Shown in pieces: positions 9,692 to 19,178 of a stretch of DNA of 64,000 bases. The stretch is from Rhodoplanes sp. GTDB taxonomy: Bacteria > Pseudomonadota > Alphaproteobacteria > Rhizobiales > Xanthobacteraceae. Numbering within the stretch: the first letter of the stretch is position 1; each line of letters opens with the position of its first letter. The stretch lies in NCBI RefSeq assembly GCF_013377085.1, contig NZ_JACAAX010000020.1, positions 1-64,000 on the forward strand, read 5' to 3'. Below the pieces are notes generated by a model. The model made no database searches. It was given only the letters and a program-made list of their open reading frames with translations, and was not told the origin of the DNA. The position numbers and the translations under genes were made by a program.

Positions 9692-10098
9692 CGCAGGCCT
9701 CCCATGACGAAGCCGCCGATGATCCAGGCGAGCAGGGTCAGCGAGATCGACCCGATCAGGGTCGACCGGGCCAGCCATTCGCGCTCGTTCGGCTCGAAGC
9801 CCCGGCCGGTGTCCCAGATCAGGTGGCGGACGCCGCCGAGCGAGTGGTGGATCAGCCCCCAGCTAAAGCCGAGCAGCACCAGCCGCCCGATCCAGGTGCT
9901 CATGAACCACTGCACCCAGGCATAGGCGTTGGGGCCGGAGGCGGCGGCGAGCAGCCACCACACCACCAGCAGGAAGCCGACATAGAGAACGATCCCGGTG
10001 ACCCGGTGGAACCCGGACATCAGGAACGAGAAGGTGAGACGATAGACTTGGAGGTGCGGCGACAGCGGCCGCTCGACGCGCGCCGGGCGTTCAGCCAT
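9688..10098 (-). CDS. sdhC: Succinate dehydrogenase cytochrome b556 subunit
   Basis: A 136-residue first subunit of the operon. It begins with the family signature RPLSPHLQVYR, followed by SGFHRVTGIVLY and three hydrophobic helices; SWGLIHHSLGGVRHLIWD carries the heme-ligating histidine region. I chose the ATG at 10098 because GGAGT lies a few bases upstream; a longer in-frame N-terminus adds residues unlike the family. The 140 bases upstream to 10239 hold the operon promoter, but I cannot assign boxes with confidence. Confidence 0.94.
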   Translation of the reverse strand: MAERPARVERPLSPHLQVYRLTFSFLMSGFHRVTGIVLYVGFLLVVWWLLAAASGPNAYAWVQWFMSTWIGRLVLLGFSWGLIHHSLGGVRHLIWDTGRGFEPNEREWLARSTLIGSISLTLLAWIIGGFVMGGLR

Positions 10099-10238
10099 GG
10101 AATTACTCCAATTAAGGCCAGTTCCTTGAAGCAGAAGCGCGTCTCTTGTGCAATGCCCAATCTGCGCTTGCGGGCGGATGCCCGGGATCACATGCTTGCA
10201 TGACCGACCCGCCGCGACATGGGATCACGGCGGCCCGG

Positions 10239-11288
10239 TCAACGCGGCACGAGAGCCCAGTAGTCGAGGTCGAGGATGACGCCCGGCTCGTAGTCGTGGC
10301 CGACCCGCAGCGGGTGCTCCTCGCAGGTGCGGTCCTTGGTCGCGACCAGGCGCAGCCGCAGCGCCCCGACATCGTCGCGGCCCGGCAAGGCGGCGCGGTC
10401 GAGCACCTCGGACCAGGCGAACACGGTGTCGGCAGCGAACAGCGGCGAGACATGGGCGCCACTGTTGATGCCGGCGATGTGGAACACGTTGGCGAGCCCG
10501 TTGTAGGAGAGCCCGCGGGCGAGCGAGATGACGTGGCCGCCATAGATCAGCCGCCGGCCGATCCGGGTGCGCACCTGCAGGAACTGGTTGAAGTGCACGC
10601 GGGCCGTGTTCTGGTAGAGCCGGGTGGCGAGCTGGTGCTCGGCCTCCTGCACGGTCATGCCGTCGACATGGTCGATCTTCTCGCCGACCGCGTAGTCGTC
10701 GAAGCGGTACGGCGCCCCGGCGAGGCCGAAATCCCAGGCGGCGACGTCGATCGGCGGGCATGCGGCGCCGAGATCGGCGGGGTCGAGAGAGGTCTTGAGC
10801 TCCGGCACCAGCTCGGTATGCGGCTTGGCCGCCTCGTCCCGCTTGTTGACCATCACCCAGCGGACGTAGTCGAGGACCTTCTCGCCGTCCTGCCGCCAGC
10901 CGGTGGAGCGCACATAGACGACACCGGTCCGGCGGCTCGAATTTTCCTTGAGGCCGATGACCTCGGAGGTCGCCGTCAGGGTGTCGCCCGGATAGACGGC
11001 CTTCAGGAAGCGGCCCTCGGCGTAGCCGAGATTGGCCACGGCGTTGAGCGAGATGTCCGGCACGGTCTTGCCGAACACCACATGGAAGACGAGGAGATCG
11101 TCGACGGGCGACTGTGCATAGCCGACCGCGCGCGCGAAGGCGTCCGAGCTCTGGACGGCGAAGCGTGACCCGTACAGTGCCGTGTACAGCGCGACATCGC
11201 CCGTCGTGACGGTCCTCGGCACCGCGTGCCGGATGACGTCACCGATACGGAAGTCTTCGAAGTAGCGCCCCGAACTGGTCTTGGCCAT
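10239..11288 (-). CDS. mch: Mesaconyl-CoA hydratase (two MaoC hot-dog domains)
   Basis: A 349-residue enzyme that reversibly hydrates mesaconyl-CoA to beta-methylmalyl-CoA in the ethylmalonyl-CoA pathway for acetyl-CoA assimilation. It has two MaoC-like domains (about 8-165 and 190-340). The N-terminal text GRYFEDFRIGDVIRH, TTGDVALYTALYGSRFA and VVFGKTVPDISLNAVAN is very close to what I know of the Rhodobacter/Methylobacterium enzyme, and length agrees. It lies just upstream of sdhCDAB on the same strand, which is meaningful: the pathway's products glyoxylate and propionyl-CoA (to succinyl-CoA) feed complex II. The usual partner lyase (mcl) is not adjacent. A generic MaoC dehydratase is the alternative. 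Confidence 0.85.
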   Translation of the reverse strand: MAKTSSGRYFEDFRIGDVIRHAVPRTVTTGDVALYTALYGSRFAVQSSDAFARAVGYAQSPVDDLLVFHVVFGKTVPDISLNAVANLGYAEGRFLKAVYPGDTLTATSEVIGLKENSSRRTGVVYVRSTGWRQDGEKVLDYVRWVMVNKRDEAAKPHTELVPELKTSLDPADLGAACPPIDVAAWDFGLAGAPYRFDDYAVGEKIDHVDGMTVQEAEHQLATRLYQNTARVHFNQFLQVRTRIGRRLIYGGHVISLARGLSYNGLANVFHIAGINSGAHVSPLFAADTVFAWSEVLDRAALPGRDDVGALRLRLVATKDRTCEEHPLRVGHDYEPGVILDLDYWALVPR

Positions 11289-11390
11289 CGTGCTGACAGG
11301 TGGGGGTCGGTGGCTGGGACGCTCGAAACGTACCGCGCCGGCCGGGCGCTTGGCAATCGGTCAAATGACGTGGTCGGGGGCGCGGAGCCG

Positions 11391-11500
11391 TCATTCCCGG
11401 GCGCGGGACGGCTTTCTTCCGCTCGTCCCCGCGAAAGCGGGGACCCAAGGGCCTGGATCAAGAACTGGATTCCCGCTTGCGCGAGAATGAGCGGAATGCG
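11391..11500. repeat. Palindromic intergenic repeat, CCCCGCGAAAGCGGGG type
   Basis: Lies in the gap upstream of the mesaconyl-CoA hydratase gene. Core CCCCGCGAAAGCGGGG forms a 6-bp-plus hairpin. It is flanked by GTCATTCCCGGGCG at one end and a degenerate counterpart (GCGAGAATGAG) at the other, giving an imperfect dyad of about 110 bases. This is the only copy of this type in the window and differs from the other two families. The rest of the gap (11501-11574) shows nothing. Confidence 0.65.
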
Positions 11501-11574
11501 GTGAATTCGCGGGACGACTGACGCGTCGGTTCCCGGAGCCAGAGCCCCGCCGGAGACCTCGCAGCGAGGCAACC

Positions 11575-12084
11575 TCACGCCGGCCAGGCGAAAGCGATCT
11601 TGTCGAGCGTCTTGGCGCCGAAGGTCTCGGACGAGCGCGCCACCGGACGACCGCCGAGCGCGCGGTAGAAGTCGAGCGCCGGCCCGTTGTCGGACAGCGC
11701 CCACACCACGATGCTCTTCATGCCGTTCTGGGCGAGGTCGCGCCGCGCCGCCGTGAACAGCCGCCGGCCGAAGCCGAGGCCCTGGAACTCCGGCCGCATG
11801 TACAGCTCGTAGATCTCGCCCTCGTAGGGCAGGCTGCGGGCGCGGTTGCGGCCGTAGTTCGAGTAGCCCGCGATGGTGTCGCCGAAGACGAACAGCGAGA
11901 CGCGGCTGCCCTTGCGGATGGCGCCGTCCCACCAGGCCGGGCCGCGCCGCGTCACCAGCTTCTCGAGCTCGGGGCCCGGAATGATGCCGCGATAGGCGGT
12001 CCGCCAAGCCTCGTCGTGCGCCGCCGCGACCGATGTCGCATCGGACGCTTTGGCACGGCGAATCTCGATCAGGACGGTGCTCAT
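11575..12084 (-). CDS. GNAT family N-acetyltransferase
   Basis: A 169-residue acyl-CoA-dependent acetyltransferase. The GNAT core is clear: N-terminal IRRAKASDATSVAAAHDEAW, the acetyl-CoA loop RPEFQGLGFGRRLF (about 117-130, matching Q/R-x-x-G-x-G), and the DNGPALDFYRALGGRPV motif near the end. Substrate cannot be read from sequence. It is transcribed alone and diverges from the macrodomain gene; the 270-base gap between them shows no coding potential. Confidence 0.85.
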   Translation of the reverse strand: MSTVLIEIRRAKASDATSVAAAHDEAWRTAYRGIIPGPELEKLVTRRGPAWWDGAIRKGSRVSLFVFGDTIAGYSNYGRNRARSLPYEGEIYELYMRPEFQGLGFGRRLFTAARRDLAQNGMKSIVVWALSDNGPALDFYRALGGRPVARSSETFGAKTLDKIAFAWPA

Positions 12085-12354
12085 GACTCAATTAGAGCCA
12101 ACGCACCGACCCGCATCAAGAGGTCTTGGATACTTATCCTGCAGGGCTTCTTCGACTGTTGCGCCATGGACACATTTGGTCTACCGCGACTGACATGCGC
12201 GCGTCGTGTCGCGATGCGCCTGCGTCGAGCGTTCATCGCAGCGCGAGATGTGGCCTGAGAATGGCCTTCGCCGGCCTGTTCGACCCCCGAAACGATCGCT
12301 CGATCGTCCCGGCGAATCGTCGTGATCGCAGTACGCTCCGCCGCGGAGACCGCG

Positions 12355-12915
12355 ATGTCCTCACCCACGCTTTCAGCCACGGCCCGTATCGGCCGCACGG
12401 TTCTCGACATCGTGATCGCCGACATCACGACGCTGACCGTGGACGCGATCGTCAACGCGGCCAACCGCGCGCTCGCCGGCGGCGGCGGCGTCGACGGCGC
12501 CATCCACCGCGCCGCCGGACCGGAGCTCGTCGCCGCCTGCCGCACGCTCGGCGGCTGCGACACCGGATCGGCCAAGATCACGCCCGGCTTCCGGCTGCCG
12601 GCAAAATACGTGATCCACGCGGTCGGCCCGGTGTGGTCGGACGGCGGCCGCGGCGAGGATGGGTTGCTGGCGGGCTGCTATCGAACGGCGATCGAGCTGG
12701 CGCGCCAGCACGGCCTCGCTTCACTCGCCTATTCGGCGATCTCGACCGGCATCTACGGCTTTCCGCCCGAGCGCGCGGCGCACATCGCGGTCGGCACCGT
12801 CGCGGCGGAGATCGGAGACACGCCGGCGTCGATCGAGCGCGTCTTGTTCTGCTGCTTCGGCGAGGCGTCGGCCGCGCATCACGTCGCGGCGTTCAGGGCG
12901 CGCGGCCTGGCGTGA
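12355..12915 (+). CDS. Macrodomain protein, O-acetyl-ADP-ribose deacetylase type
   Basis: A 186-residue single macrodomain that binds ADP-ribose and probably removes acetyl or ADP-ribosyl groups. Motifs: [20 protein letters not shown] (catalytic Asn and glycine loop), [11 protein letters not shown] (phosphate loop) and IERVLFCCF. These match the YmdB/MacroD-like bacterial group. The ATG at 12355 has GGAG about 6 bases upstream. Its 3' end overlaps the 3' end of the convergent CoA-transferase gene by 23 bases. No ADP-ribosyltransferase or toxin partner is adjacent, so a housekeeping role is as likely as defence. Confidence 0.9.
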   Translation: MSSPTLSATARIGRTVLDIVIADITTLTVDAIVNAANRALAGGGGVDGAIHRAAGPELVAACRTLGGCDTGSAKITPGFRLPAKYVIHAVGPVWSDGGRGEDGLLAGCYRTAIELARQHGLASLAYSAISTGIYGFPPERAAHIAVGTVAAEIGDTPASIERVLFCCFGEASAAHHVAAFRARGLA

Positions 12916-14056
12916 GCGCGACGCCGCCGGCGGCGGCGGGCGCGGGCGCGGGCGAAAACTCGCGCCGCACCCGCTCGGTGTGCTCCCCGAGCGCCGGCAC
13001 CGGTCCATACGCCTCTTGGCAGCCCCGCGGCGGCGCCGGATAGGGCACGGGTCCGTGCGGCGTGTCGACCGTGATGCGCCGCAGATGCGGATGCTCGGCC
13101 AGCGCCGCCATGTCGTTGACGCGCGCGAAGGCGATCTGGGCGGCCGCGAGCTTGTCGATCAGCACGCCGGTGGCGAGTGCGCCGAAGGCGGCCTGCACGC
13201 GGCCGTCGGTCTCGCTGCGCCGGGCCATACGCAAAATATTGGTGGCGAAGCGCGGGTCGTCGGCGAGCGCCGGATCGCCCAGCACGTCGCGGGCGAGAAT
13301 GCGCCACTCGCGGTCGTTCTGGATCGAGATCAGCACCTCGGCGCCGTCGCGGCTCGTGAACACGCCGTAGGGCGCAATGCCCGGATGGGCGAGGCCGATG
13401 CGCTGCGGGGTCCTGCCGCCCTCGTGCTGCAGCAGCGGCACCGTCATCCATTCGGCGACCGCGTCGAACAGCGAGATCGACAGCAGCGCGCCCTCGCCGG
13501 TGCGGCCGCGGGCGATCAGCGCCTCCAGCACGGCCTCGTAGGCGGCGAGCCCGGCCGCGATGTCGGCGACCGAGCAGCCGGCCCGCGCCGGCTCGCTCGG
13601 CCCGCCGGTGAGCGAGGCGAGGCCGGCCTCGGCCTGGATCAGCAGGTCGTAGGCTTTTCGCCGCGCATAGGGGCCGGTCTCGCCGTAGCCCGAGATCGAG
13701 CAGACGATCAGGCGCGGGTGCTTTTCACGCAGCGCCGCCGGGTCGAAGCCGAGCTTTTTCAGCGCTCCGGGCTTGAGGTTCTGGACCAGGACGTCGGCCT
13801 GCGCGAGCAGCGCGGCGAGCAGCGCCTTGTCGTCGTCGCGCAAGAGATCGAGGACGACCGACTCCTTGCCGCGATTGAGCCAGACGAAGTGGATGCTCTC
13901 GCCTTTCGCCAGCGCATCGTAGCCGCGGGCGAAATCGCCCTCCGGCCGCTCGATCTTGATCACCCGCGCGCCCGCATCGGCGAGCCGGCAGGTGGCAAGC
14001 GGCGCCGCCACGGCCTGCTCGAGCGAGACGACCAGGAGGCCGGACAGGGGAAGCAT
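12893..14056 (-). CDS. Class III (CaiB/BaiF) CoA-transferase
   Basis: A 387-residue enzyme that moves CoA between carboxylic acids. The fold is recognisable from [51 protein letters not shown] and the [16 protein letters not shown] motif; D165 there is the expected catalytic aspartate. Substrates cannot be deduced. Two suggestions from context: a mesaconyl or succinyl CoA-transfer related to the nearby mesaconyl-CoA hydratase, or activation of an acid imported by the adjacent ABC system. It ends 23 bases inside the macrodomain gene. The 270-base gap upstream is filled by a palindromic repeat. Confidence 0.85.
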   Translation of the reverse strand: MLPLSGLLVVSLEQAVAAPLATCRLADAGARVIKIERPEGDFARGYDALAKGESIHFVWLNRGKESVVLDLLRDDDKALLAALLAQADVLVQNLKPGALKKLGFDPAALREKHPRLIVCSISGYGETGPYARRKAYDLLIQAEAGLASLTGGPSEPARAGCSVADIAAGLAAYEAVLEALIARGRTGEGALLSISLFDAVAEWMTVPLLQHEGGRTPQRIGLAHPGIAPYGVFTSRDGAEVLISIQNDREWRILARDVLGDPALADDPRFATNILRMARRSETDGRVQAAFGALATGVLIDKLAAAQIAFARVNDMAALAEHPHLRRITVDTPHGPVPYPAPPRGCQEAYGPVPALGEHTERVRREFSPAPAPAAAGGVALTPGRAP

Positions 14057-14169
14057 TGGCGGGATCCGTGCGCGGAGGGGACTTCGACCTCAGATATCGC
14101 GCCACCCGGAAAGCGCAAGGCGCCCGCAGGTCGCGACGGGTCTCTGAAATCGTGGGCAAAGCGCCGGCT

Positions 14170-14289
14170 CTCCTTCTCCCCGCGTGCGGGGAGAAGGTCG
14201 GGATGAGGGGGCGTTTCGTGGATACGGAGGCGCCCCCTCACCCGGATCGCTGCGCGATCCGACCTCTCCCCGCACGCGGGGAGAGGTGA
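14170..14289. repeat. Intergenic palindromic repeat, family A (CTCCCCGC type)
   Basis: About 120 bases bounded by CTTCTCCCCGCGTGCGGGGA on one side and CTCTCCCCGCACGCGGGGAG on the other, with GAGGGGGCG and CGCCCCCTC facing each other inside. The centre carries CGTGGATACGGAGG. Each end is a hairpin and the whole is a larger dyad. Copies occur at 18971-19091, 25211-25341 and, truncated, 39659-39689. Confidence 0.85.
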
Positions 14290-14325
14290 CGGGCGGCTCC
14301 GCTGCGGCGTGTGGCCGGTTCGCCT

Positions 14326-15429
14326 TCAGCCCCACACCTCGCGAGAAATGTCGACGATCATGGCGAGCTTCGCCCACTGCTCCTCCTCGGCGAGCAGATT
14401 GCCCTCCTCGGTGGAGGCGAAGCCGCATTGCGGGCTGAGCGCGAGCTGATCGAGCGGAACGAACTTCGACGCCTCCTCGATGCGCCGCTTGACCGCATCG
14501 GCGCTTTCCAGCGTCCCGCTCTTGGAGGTGACGAGGCCGAGCACGACGATCTTCTTGCCCTTGGGCAGGAAGCGCAGCGGCTCGAAGCCGCCGGCCCGCT
14601 CGGTGTCGTATTCGAGGAAATAGCCGTCGTAGTCGATGCCGGCGAGCAGGCGCTCGGCGACCGGCTCGTAGCCGCCCTCGCTGACCCAGGTGGAGCGGAA
14701 ATTGCCGCGGCAGACATGGGTGGTGATGACCATGTCGTGCGGCCGGTCGGCGATCGCGTAATTGATCACGTCGGCATAGATGCGCGGCAGCTTCTCCACC
14801 TCCTCGCCGCGGTCGCGGGCGAGCTGGAGCTGCTCCTTGGAGCACAGATAGGCCCACACCGTATCGTCGAACTGCAGGTAGCGGCAGCCGGCGTCGTAGA
14901 AGGCCTTGACGACCTTCTTGTAGGTGCGGGCGAGATCGTCGAAGAAACCGTCGAGCTGCGGGTAGACGGCGGTGCTGATCTCCTTGCGGCCGCCGCGGAA
15001 GTGCAGCACCGAAGGCGACGGGATGGTCATCTTCGCCGTCGCCTTGGTGTTGGCCTTGAGGAACTTGAAATGCTCCAGCATCGGGTGGCCCGAGAAGCCG
15101 ATCCGGCCGGTCACCCGCACGCCCTCGGCGCGGGTCTGCACGCCGTGGAACTGGATGCCGGCCTGCGCCTCGAAGCCCTCGACGCCGTCGAGCCCCTTGA
15201 GGAAATCGAAATGCCACCAGGAGCGGCGGAACTCGCCGTCGGTGACCGACTGCAGGCCGATCTCCTCCTGCTTGCGGATGATGCGGCGGATCTCCTGGTC
15301 CTCGACGCGGTGCAGCTCGTCGACGGTCTCGGTGCCGGCATGCAGGCGCGCCCGCGCCTCCTTGATGACGGCGGGACGCAGCAGGCTGCCGACCTGGTCG
15401 GCACGGAACGGCGGTCGCGAGCGGGACAT
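14326..15429 (-). CDS. MetE-like zinc-dependent methyltransferase (cobalamin-independent methionine synthase II family)
   Basis: A 367-residue protein equal to the C-terminal catalytic barrel of MetE but without its N-terminal half. The zinc ligands are visible: H238 and C240 in THVCRGNF, E273 in FLEYD, and C335 in SPQCGFAS. Start ATG at 15429 follows AGGAG. Short stand-alone members include methyltransferases and the epoxyalkane:coenzyme M transferase group, so the thiol acceptor and methyl donor are open. Position next to an ABC importer and protocatechuate genes suggests, as inference only, a role in O-demethylation of an imported methoxylated aromatic or in methyl recycling. It lies 35 bases downstream of livF on the same strand. 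Confidence 0.85.
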   Translation of the reverse strand: MSRSRPPFRADQVGSLLRPAVIKEARARLHAGTETVDELHRVEDQEIRRIIRKQEEIGLQSVTDGEFRRSWWHFDFLKGLDGVEGFEAQAGIQFHGVQTRAEGVRVTGRIGFSGHPMLEHFKFLKANTKATAKMTIPSPSVLHFRGGRKEISTAVYPQLDGFFDDLARTYKKVVKAFYDAGCRYLQFDDTVWAYLCSKEQLQLARDRGEEVEKLPRIYADVINYAIADRPHDMVITTHVCRGNFRSTWVSEGGYEPVAERLLAGIDYDGYFLEYDTERAGGFEPLRFLPKGKKIVVLGLVTSKSGTLESADAVKRRIEEASKFVPLDQLALSPQCGFASTEEGNLLAEEEQWAKLAMIVDISREVWG

Positions 15430-15464
15430 CGGATTCTCCTGAACCACGCGGCGAAGCGCCGCGG

Positions 15465-16200
15465 TCAATGGGTTGTGACGGCGGCCGCGCCACGTCGCGG
15501 CCCGCCGTGACTCACGCCGAGAAACGCCTCGAGCACCGCGCGGTCGGCCTTGAGGGCGGCGCTGTCGCCCGTGTGGACGACGCTGCCGCGCTCCAGCACG
15601 ACGGCACGATCGGTGACGCCCAGCACCTTGTGGGCGTTCTGCTCGACCAGGATGGCCGACAGGCCCTCCTGGCGGGTGATTCGCGACAGCGCCGCGATGA
15701 GCTCCTCCACGATGATGGGCGCCAGACCTTCGAGCGGCTCGTCGAGCAGGACGAGCCGCGGATTGAGCACCAGGGCACGGCCGATCGCCAGCATCTGCTG
15801 CTCGCCGCCGGAGAGCTGGTTGCCCAGATTGCCGCGACGCTCGGCCAGCCGGGGAAACAGACCATACACCTTGGCCGGCGTCCATGTCCCTGGTCGCGCC
15901 ACCGCGGTGAGGTTCTCGTGGACGGTGAGCGACTTGAAGATGTTGCGCTCCTGCGGCACCCAGCCGATGCCGGCTGTCGCCCGCTGGTCCGGCCGCAGCC
16001 GGGTGATGTCGCGGCCGGCGAGCCTGATGGTGCCGCCGAGCCTTCGGGTGACGCCGACGATCGAGTTGACCAGGGTGGTCTTGCCCATGCCGTTGCGGCC
16101 GAGCAGCGCCAGCGACTGCCCCTCGGCGAGCGTCAGCGAGACGTCGGTGAGCACCACGGCCTCGCCATAGCCGGCGGAGAGCCGCTCGATCTCCAGCAGG

Positions 16201-16208
<8 letters not shown>
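15465..16208 (-). CDS. livF: Branched-chain-type ABC transporter ATP-binding protein LivF
   Basis: A 247-residue ATPase of a HAAT-class importer. Walker A is LLGRNGMGKTTL, the signature is LSGGEQQMLAIGRAL, and Walker B is LVLLDEPLEGLAP, the last being typical of LivF. The start overlaps the livG stop by eight bases. With LivG, LivM, LivH and the binding protein it makes a complete importer. Given the pca genes upstream, the substrate may be an aromatic or dicarboxylic acid rather than an amino acid; that is inference. Confidence 0.93.
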
Positions 16209-16964
<756 letters not shown>

Positions 16965-16968
<4 letters not shown>

Positions 16969-18020
16969 GGTGCGCCTCCCTGGCCCGGCAGGACCGTCGG
17001 CCGCGTTTTCCCGGGCCGCCAGGCGCCGACGCGGTCGGCGAGCCGGCGCAGCGGCGTGAACCAGCCGCCGATGCGGTCGCGCCCGACCAGCACGATCAGC
17101 ACCAGGAACAGGCCGATCCAGAACTGCCAGTATTGCGGCGTCGCGGTGGCGATCCAGTCCTGGGCGAAGCGGAACACCACGGCGCCGATCAGGCCGCCAT
17201 AGAGATGACCGGTGCCGCCGATGATCAGCACCAGCAGGCCGTCGGCCGAGCGGTCGAAGGAGAGCGATTCGAGCGACGTGAAGGCGGTGGTCTGCGTCAG
17301 CAGACCACCCGCGATGCCCGCATAGGCGGCGGCGAGCGTGTAGATGCCGATCAGCCGGCGGTCCGCGCCGATGCCGATCGCCGAGGCGCGCAGCGGGTTG
17401 CCCTTGATGGCGAGCAGCGCCAGGCCGAAGGGCGAGCCGACGATCCGGCGCGCCAGCAGGAACAGCACGAACAGCACGGCGAGGCTGTAGATGTAGGCGG
17501 TGTGGCCGTAGAGATCGAAGCGGAACAGGCCGAGCACCGGCTGCATGTCGATGCCCTGCAGGCCGTCGGCGCCGCCGGTGAGCCAGCCGAACCGGTTGGC
17601 GAGCTCGCGCACCAGGAGGGCGATGCCGAGCGTCACCATCAGCCTCGTGAGGTCGGTTCCGCGCAGCACCAGGAAGCTGGTGAGGAAGCCGAACACCGCC
17701 CCGGCGAGACCCGCCAGCAGCAGCGCCAGCACCGGCTCGCCGACCAGCGCGTGCTTGGCGAGCAGGCCGGCCGTGTAGGCGCCGATGCCGAAAAAGGCCG
17801 CATGGCCGAGCGAGATGATGCCGGCATAGCCGAGGATGAGGTCGAGCGAGAGGGCGAACAGCGCCCAGATGACGATCTCGGCGAGGATCAGGTGCTGGTC
17901 GGGCAGGAGCCAGATGGTGGAAAGCGCCACCAGCCAGAACAGGACCTCGAGCAGCGACCAGCGCGCCCGGTCGGTGAACTGGGCCGCGATGGCGGCAGCG
18001 AGCCGGCTGGAGGATGTCAT
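16965..18020 (-). CDS. livM: Branched-chain-type ABC transporter permease LivM
   Basis: A 351-residue inner-membrane permease with about ten hydrophobic spans. The family motif region LILGYAGIISLGHAAFFGIG is present, followed by TLGIALLVRELANRFGWLTGG and GRRLIGIYT-like loops (GIGADRRLIGIYTLA). Partners LivH and LivG flank it. The N-terminus before the first span is short and the ATG at 18020 follows a GAG-rich leader. Confidence 0.92.
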
Positions 18021-18031
18021 CTCGGGGCTCC

Positions 18032-18892
18032 TCACCGCGCACCCCGCCGGACGAACAAGCCCTGCGGCCGCCAGATCAGCACGACGATCATGATGGTGTA
18101 GATGACGAAGGCGCCGAGCCGCGGCACGTAGTACTTGCCGGCGACGTCGCCGATGCCGAGCAGCAGCGAGGCGAGGAACGGCCCGGTGATCGACGAGGTG
18201 CCGCCCACCGTCACGACAATCAAAAAGTAGATCATGTATTTCAGCGGAAAGATCGGATCGAGCCCGAGGATCTCGGCGCCGAGCGCCCCGCCCAGCCCGG
18301 CGAGCCCGGAGCCGAGCGCGAACGTCATGGCGAACACGGCGCCCACATTGATGCCGAGCCCGCGGGCGACGCGCTGGTCGTCGACGGCGGCGCGCAGCCG
18401 GCTGCCGAAGCGGGTGCGGGTGAGGCCGAGCTGGAGGAGCAGCGTGAGCAGGCCGCAGATGACGATGATCATCAGCCGGTACTTGCTCATGTCGAGGCCG
18501 AGCACCGTCACCTGGCCCTGCAAGGCGGGCGGGATCAGGATGAACTGCTGCGACGAGCCCATCGTGTAGTCGACCACGGCGACCGACATGAAGACCAGCC
18601 CGATGGTGAACAGCACCTGGTCGAGATGGCTCTTGGCGTAGACATGGACGTAGAGGGTGCGTTCGAGCAGCGCGCCGAGCGCCGCCGAGAACAGGAACGC
18701 GCACACCAGCCCGAGCCCGAACGGCACGCCGAGCCGGTTGACCAGCACCAACGCCGCATAGCCGCCCGCCATGGCGAACGCGCCGTGCGCCAGGTTGACG
18801 AAATTCATCAGGCCGAGCGTCACCGACAGGCCGGCGGCGAGCACGAACAGGAGCATGCCGTAGGCGATGCCGTCGAACAAAATGGTGATCAT
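18032..18892 (-). CDS. livH: Branched-chain-type ABC transporter permease LivH
   Basis: A 286-residue permease with eight or so hydrophobic helices. Motifs: DGIAYGMLLFVLAAGLSVTL, GLMNFVNLAHGAFAMAGGY, and SGLAGLGGALGAEILGLDP near the end. I used the ATG at 18892 because the longer in-frame start (18949) adds a non-hydrophobic leader unlike the family. It is separated from the binding-protein gene by about 290 bases that hold two repeat elements; this gap may uncouple expression of the binding protein from the membrane parts. Confidence 0.92.
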   Translation of the reverse strand: MITILFDGIAYGMLLFVLAAGLSVTLGLMNFVNLAHGAFAMAGGYAALVLVNRLGVPFGLGLVCAFLFSAALGALLERTLYVHVYAKSHLDQVLFTIGLVFMSVAVVDYTMGSSQQFILIPPALQGQVTVLGLDMSKYRLMIIVICGLLTLLLQLGLTRTRFGSRLRAAVDDQRVARGLGINVGAVFAMTFALGSGLAGLGGALGAEILGLDPIFPLKYMIYFLIVVTVGGTSSITGPFLASLLLGIGDVAGKYYVPRLGAFVIYTIMIVVLIWRPQGLFVRRGAR

Positions 18893-18970
18893 TCGGCCTG
18901 CCGGGGGTGAACAGGGAATCGGGGGGTATGCGAACGCCCATTTCGACACTGGCGATCGCGTCTGCGCTTT

Positions 18971-19091
18971 TCACCTCTCCCCGCTTGCGGGGAGAGGTCG
19001 GACCGCGAAGCGGTCCGGGTGAGGGGGTGTGCCTCCGTATCCACGAAGCGCCACCTCACCCCGACCCTCTCCCCGCGTGCGGGGAGAGGGA
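18971..19091. repeat. Intergenic palindromic repeat, family A
   Basis: Second full copy: CCTCTCCCCGCTTGCGGGGA at one end, CTCTCCCCGCGTGCGGGGAG at the other, with GCCTCCGTATCCACGAAGCG in the centre. It lies between the binding-protein gene and livH, both read on the minus strand, so it is inside the probable liv transcript. Confidence 0.85.
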
Positions 19092-19140
19092 GAATTCGCG
19101 CCTCGGCCACGAGTTCAACACGGGTGCCGCATCCTGTTTC

Positions 19141-19166
19141 CACCCTCCCCTGGAGGGGGAGGTGAA
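19141..19166. repeat. Short hairpin repeat, CCCTCCCCTGGAGGGGGAGG type
   Basis: CACCCTCCCC / GGGGGAGGTG with a short TGGA centre. The same core appears at 22054-22082 and as both ends of the longer element at 28194-28335. It lies 13 bases past the stop of the binding-protein gene and may act as its 3' hairpin. Confidence 0.7.
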
Positions 19167-19178
19167 AACGGCTGGCGC

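Noticed and set aside
8063-9925. Open frame of about 620 codons on the + strand across sdhA and sdhD
   Set aside because: sdhA, sdhD and sdhC on the other strand are unambiguous; the antisense frame is a GC-bias shadow.
12355-12915. Macrodomain gene as part of an ADP-ribosylation defence or toxin system
   Set aside because: No ADP-ribosyltransferase, toxin or phage-related gene lies next to it.
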